From: Bacteroidota bacterium
GTDB taxonomy: Bacteria > Bacteroidota > Bacteroidia > UKL13-3
NCBI GenBank assembly: GCA_027482225.1
Contig: JAIXWD010000007.1
Coordinates: forward strand, 372,001 to 436,000
Length of the DNA stretch: 64,000 nucleotides
Direction of reading: 5' to 3'
Shown here piece by piece: positions 61,311 through 64,000 of this stretch. The notes under the pieces are model-generated. The model searched no databases and was not told the origin of the DNA. It was given only the letters and a program-made list of their open reading frames with translations. Numbering within the stretch: the stretch's first letter is position 1; each line of letters begins with the position of its first letter. Position numbers and translations under genes: made by a program.

Positions 61311-62045
61311 TCATTTACGGCTCGCATCAAATTGAATTAAACACTCTTTAATAGTACTAATCAAATCATAATCGGATGCATAAATAACAAAATCTTTATC
61401 TAGCTTACAAAAGCCTATAAATTCATCTAATTGTATATCGGATAGGTTAGATACACGCTTAACCAAATTTCGGTTATACCTTCTATCGGCTTGTTTTTGC
61501 TTTTCCATGTAAGCCATAAACTCTTCAAATCTTACAGCATCTTTTCCTTCTTTACTAAACTGCTGATACATCGCAGTAAGTGGACTCATCAAGCCACCCT
61601 TATCTCTGTTTAAAATTCTATCATAATTGTTCATCAGCGGGTCGTTTTTTAAAAACTCTGCAGCAGCACGGGCAATGCTATCCCGTTTTGGGTTTGATGA
61701 AACAATGCGGACCTCCTTTAGCCTAACTATTTTTGATTTTAAAATAACCAAAACAGTATCGTTGTTAAAATTAGGATACAGACTTGATGTGATTATTTTA
61801 ACACTATCAAATCCAATGGCTGTAATTAAAATGGAATCACTGGGTGAGTAATTTAATTTAAAATATCCTTGCCGGTTACTGATGTATTTTTTACCTGTAT
61901 TGATATTTAAGATACTTGCCAACTGAACTACTTCTGCTTGTTCTGCAGTTATGGTACGGCCAATCAATACTAATTGTTGAGCATTTAAATTAGTTGAAAT
62001 GGTAAGCCCAATTAACAAAAAAAAAGAATAAATAAATTTATACAT
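61311..62045 (-). CDS. Exported protein with carboxypeptidase-regulatory-like domain
   Basis: 244 residues. Signal peptide MYKFIYSFFLLIGLTISTNLNAQ. The ~90-residue beta-sandwich (LVLIGRTITAEQAEVVQLASI, YISNRQGYFKLNYSPSDSILITAIGF) is of the CarboxypepD_reg-like type common at the N-terminus of Bacteroidota envelope proteins. The helical remainder ends in CLIQFDASRK. It is divergent from rlmI with only 26 bases between the starts. Confidence 0.8.
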   Translation of the reverse strand: MYKFIYSFFLLIGLTISTNLNAQQLVLIGRTITAEQAEVVQLASILNINTGKKYISNRQGYFKLNYSPSDSILITAIGFDSVKIITSSLYPNFNNDTVLVILKSKIVRLKEVRIVSSNPKRDSIARAAAEFLKNDPLMNNYDRILNRDKGGLMSPLTAMYQQFSKEGKDAVRFEEFMAYMEKQKQADRRYNRNLVKRVSNLSDIQLDEFIGFCKLDKDFVIYASDYDLISTIKECLIQFDASRK

Positions 62046-62071
62046 GAACTATACAACGAAAAAAGCCATTT

Positions 62072-63262
62072 TTGCAACACAAACATACACAGAAATTGCA
62101 AACATTATTTTTAAAATCGGGGCGCGAACGCTCATTGGTAAACAGACATCCTTGGGTATTTAGCGGTGCAGTAAAAACGCTACCTATTGCAGAAAATGGC
62201 GAAATAGTAAAAGTATGCACCAACCATAACGAACTTTTAGGATATGGATTTTTTTCACCAAACAGCCAAATTACGTCTAGGGTATTTGAATTTACATCAA
62301 CCGAAATAAATATTGATGCTGATTTTTGGAAACAAAAAGTACACCGCGCTTTCAATTTGCGCAAATTGGTTTTACCTGCAAATACAAATATTTATAGGCT
62401 AATGCATGCCGAAGGAGATTTTTTACCCGGTGTAATTATTGATGTGTATGATGATACTGCTGTGGTGCAATTATTAATAAAAGGTACTGAGTTAATTAGT
62501 CGATTTATTTTTGATGCCATAGGTGAAGTTGGTGTAAAATACATTTACCTTAAAACTAAACAAAACACCCAACGATTGGAAAATGTGGGCATGGAAAGTG
62601 GTTGGGTTGGAGCAACCAGAAGCATGCCTATTTCCGCTTTAGAAAATGGTGTAAATTTTTTGGTAGATGTAGAGAAAGGACAAAAAACTGGTTTTTTTAT
62701 TGACCAACGTGAGAATAGAAAAATATTAGGCGAATACAGTAAAGGTAAAAAAGTATTAAACACGTTTAGCTACTCGGGCGGATTTAGTTTATATGCACTT
62801 GCTAGCGGAGCAAGTTTGGTTCACTCAGTAGATAGTAGCAAGGAGGCCATTGATATGTGCGACCAAAATGTTGCAGCCAATTTTAACAATGCGCCACATG
62901 CAAGTTATGTGCAAGATGTGTTTGATTTTATGAAGGAGAATAATGAAGATTACGACATAATGGTGCTTGATCCTCCGGCTTTTGCCAAAAACGCAAAAGC
63001 AGTTCCTAATGCAAGCAGAGGCTATAAAAACTTAAACTTAATTGCATTTAAAACCATAAAGCCCGGTGGATTGGTATTTACGTTCAGTTGTTCGCAGCAT
63101 ATTGATAGAGATTTATTTAGAAAAATTGTGTTTAGTGCGGCTGCAGATGCAGGCAGAAATGTGCGCATTTTAAAACAACTTACACAACCCGAAGATCATC
63201 CCATTAATATTTTCCACCCGGAAGGCGAATATTTAAAGGGGCTGTTGCTTCATGTAGAGTAA
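62072..63262 (+). CDS. RlmI-like rRNA (cytosine-C5)-methyltransferase
   Basis: 396 residues. An N-terminal PUA domain (FLKSGRERSLVNRHPWVFSGAV) is joined to a SAM-dependent methyltransferase: KTGFFIDQRENR, NTFSYSGGFSLYALA (SAM binding), DYDIMVLDPPAFAKN (motif IV with the DPPAF signature) and FSCSQHI holding the catalytic Cys. This architecture belongs to RlmI, which makes m5C1962 in 23S rRNA in E. coli. The start is a TTG at 62072; no ATG in frame precedes the PUA domain. Confidence 0.9.
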   Translation: MQHKHTQKLQTLFLKSGRERSLVNRHPWVFSGAVKTLPIAENGEIVKVCTNHNELLGYGFFSPNSQITSRVFEFTSTEINIDADFWKQKVHRAFNLRKLVLPANTNIYRLMHAEGDFLPGVIIDVYDDTAVVQLLIKGTELISRFIFDAIGEVGVKYIYLKTKQNTQRLENVGMESGWVGATRSMPISALENGVNFLVDVEKGQKTGFFIDQRENRKILGEYSKGKKVLNTFSYSGGFSLYALASGASLVHSVDSSKEAIDMCDQNVAANFNNAPHASYVQDVFDFMKENNEDYDIMVLDPPAFAKNAKAVPNASRGYKNLNLIAFKTIKPGGLVFTFSCSQHIDRDLFRKIVFSAAADAGRNVRILKQLTQPEDHPINIFHPEGEYLKGLLLHVE

Positions 63263-63314
63263 TTTTATTTTTAGGCATGATGATTGCAATTAAAATTTTC
63301 ATTCTTAACTAATA

Positions 63315-63758
63315 ATGAGAAAAGCAGTTGTATTCATTTTATTTTTTATAGCTTGCATGCAACTTAAAGTTGACGCGCAACAAAACTATAAGCGCACACT
63401 TACTGCTTCAGAAGTGAAAATACTCGCCCATTACAGCGACTCCATTCTAAAGCAAATAAAAAAGATTCACCGCAAGGAAATCAAGGAACAATTACCCGGT
63501 AAATACCAACCACAGCGTATTGCTTTAGTACGCGATTTTTTATGGCTATTTGAGTATTTTGAAAACCAATATCCTGTTGTAAACTTTACGTCCAAAAACA
63601 TCATAAACATAATTGGTTTGGCCGATAAAACCTTCACCGAAGATGGTTATTTGGTGATGGAATATACGGCTCAAAATAACCCCCATTTAAAACTAAAAAA
63701 CTTTAAATACACCTTTGTATTTAAAAATAACTCACTTATAATGGTGAAACGTTATTAG
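63315..63758 (+). CDS. Exported uncharacterised protein
   Basis: 147 residues with a signal peptide (MRKAVVFILFFIACMQLKVDAQ). The mature part is helix-rich and basic (LAHYSDSILKQIKKIHRKEIK, RIALVRDFLWLFEYFENQ) and ends in a beta-rich YTFVFKNNSLIMVKRY. No family recognised. It follows rlmI by 52 bases. Confidence 0.68.
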   Translation: MRKAVVFILFFIACMQLKVDAQQNYKRTLTASEVKILAHYSDSILKQIKKIHRKEIKEQLPGKYQPQRIALVRDFLWLFEYFENQYPVVNFTSKNIINIIGLADKTFTEDGYLVMEYTAQNNPHLKLKNFKYTFVFKNNSLIMVKRY

Positions 63759-63806
63759 AATTCTCTCAAACTTTTAATTTATCGGTTTTAAGTGCATAAT
63801 TGCAAC

Positions 63807-64000
63807 ATGTTATTAATCCCAGAGCAAGCACAACTCATTATTTTTGATATGGATGGTTTATTGGTAAACTCTGAGCCATTCTGGAAAATAGCAGAAAAAG
63901 AAGTTTTTGGTAAATTAGGATTAAACTTAACCGATGATTTATTACGTCAGGTTATGGGATTTAGATTGAGCGAAGTTGTAAAACACTGGTATCATTATCA
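63807..64000 (+). CDS. HAD-family sugar phosphatase (partial, cut by window end)
   Basis: The first 64 residues of a HAD hydrolase; the rest lies beyond the window. Motif I is IIFDMDGLLVNSEPFW (nucleophile and acid Asp of DxDG), followed by cap-domain helix LGLNLTDDLLRQVMGFRLSEV. It resembles hexitol phosphatase/beta-phosphoglucomutase-type members (E. coli HxpB group). The ATG is preceded by TAATTGC, which resembles a promoter box only weakly. Confidence 0.88.
   Translation, partial: MLLIPEQAQLIIFDMDGLLVNSEPFWKIAEKEVFGKLGLNLTDDLLRQVMGFRLSEVVKHWYHY

Noticed and set aside
1-64000. tRNA or rRNA genes
   Set aside because: No cloverleaf with a GGTTCRANNCC-type T arm or rRNA signature was found on either strand by eye; a covariance-model scan would settle it.

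Overview
The window is a chromosomal piece of an AT-rich Bacteroidota (Bacteroidetes) genome. The evidence is the set of lineage-typical proteins (DUF4294, DUF3078, DUF6588-like, paired PspC domains behind a PadR regulator, a MetH without its homocysteine domain, S16 with a long acidic tail), menaquinone genes, TAnnTTTG-type promoter boxes and weak ribosome binding sites. The rank below phylum cannot be read from this sequence. No tRNA, rRNA, CRISPR array, integrase or transposase gene was seen.

Layout. 1-17970 is mostly core: folC, an FAD oxidoreductase, an esterase, padR-pspC, a PAP2 phosphatase overlapping an ArnT-like glycosyltransferase, tsaE, lgt and metH. 18259-21630 is an accessory block: an XRE regulator with two tandem dyad operators, a small exported cysteine-motif protein, a large exported protein with a C-terminal thioredoxin-like segment, and a WG-repeat protein. 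21669-32433 returns to core: menC-menA, hflX, a parvulin foldase, a short ssb, SIMPL and porin genes, and a dihydroorotase. 32902-42412 is a second accessory region. It holds a LytTR regulator, two more small exported cysteine-motif proteins, a large exported protein and a separate thioredoxin-like protein, all between two copies of a ~347-bp direct repeat. After that come small unknown genes, a coiled-coil membrane protein and a solitary HsdR_N-type nuclease domain, spaced by recurring intergenic elements. 42563-64000 is core: a LOG protein, a DEAD-box helicase, a UvrD-type helicase, a cysteine desulfurase, map, valS, the ffh-rpsP-rimM-trmD-rplS cluster, a kinase, rlmI and the start of a HAD phosphatase.

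How genes work together. The best candidate for an undescribed system is the pair of related loci at 18259-20891 and 34259-37474. Each has its own DNA-binding regulator, one or two ~130-150-residue exported proteins sharing a Cys-x3-Gly-x3-Cys motif, and a ~430-450-residue exported protein with a CxxC thioredoxin-like module. The module is fused at the first locus and a separate overlapping gene at the second. A plausible reading is an exported-peptide system with a dedicated thiol partner and a large surface or periplasmic protein; the function is unknown.

A second theme is repeats. Three intergenic elements share the motif RACAG-N10-AAATTGGMGG, each just after an accessory gene. There is also a dispersed 22-bp palindrome, REP-like CTGAC/GTCAG hairpins (one interrupting a copy of another repeat), a heptamer tandem array ahead of rpsP, and two low-complexity in-frame stretches inside valS.
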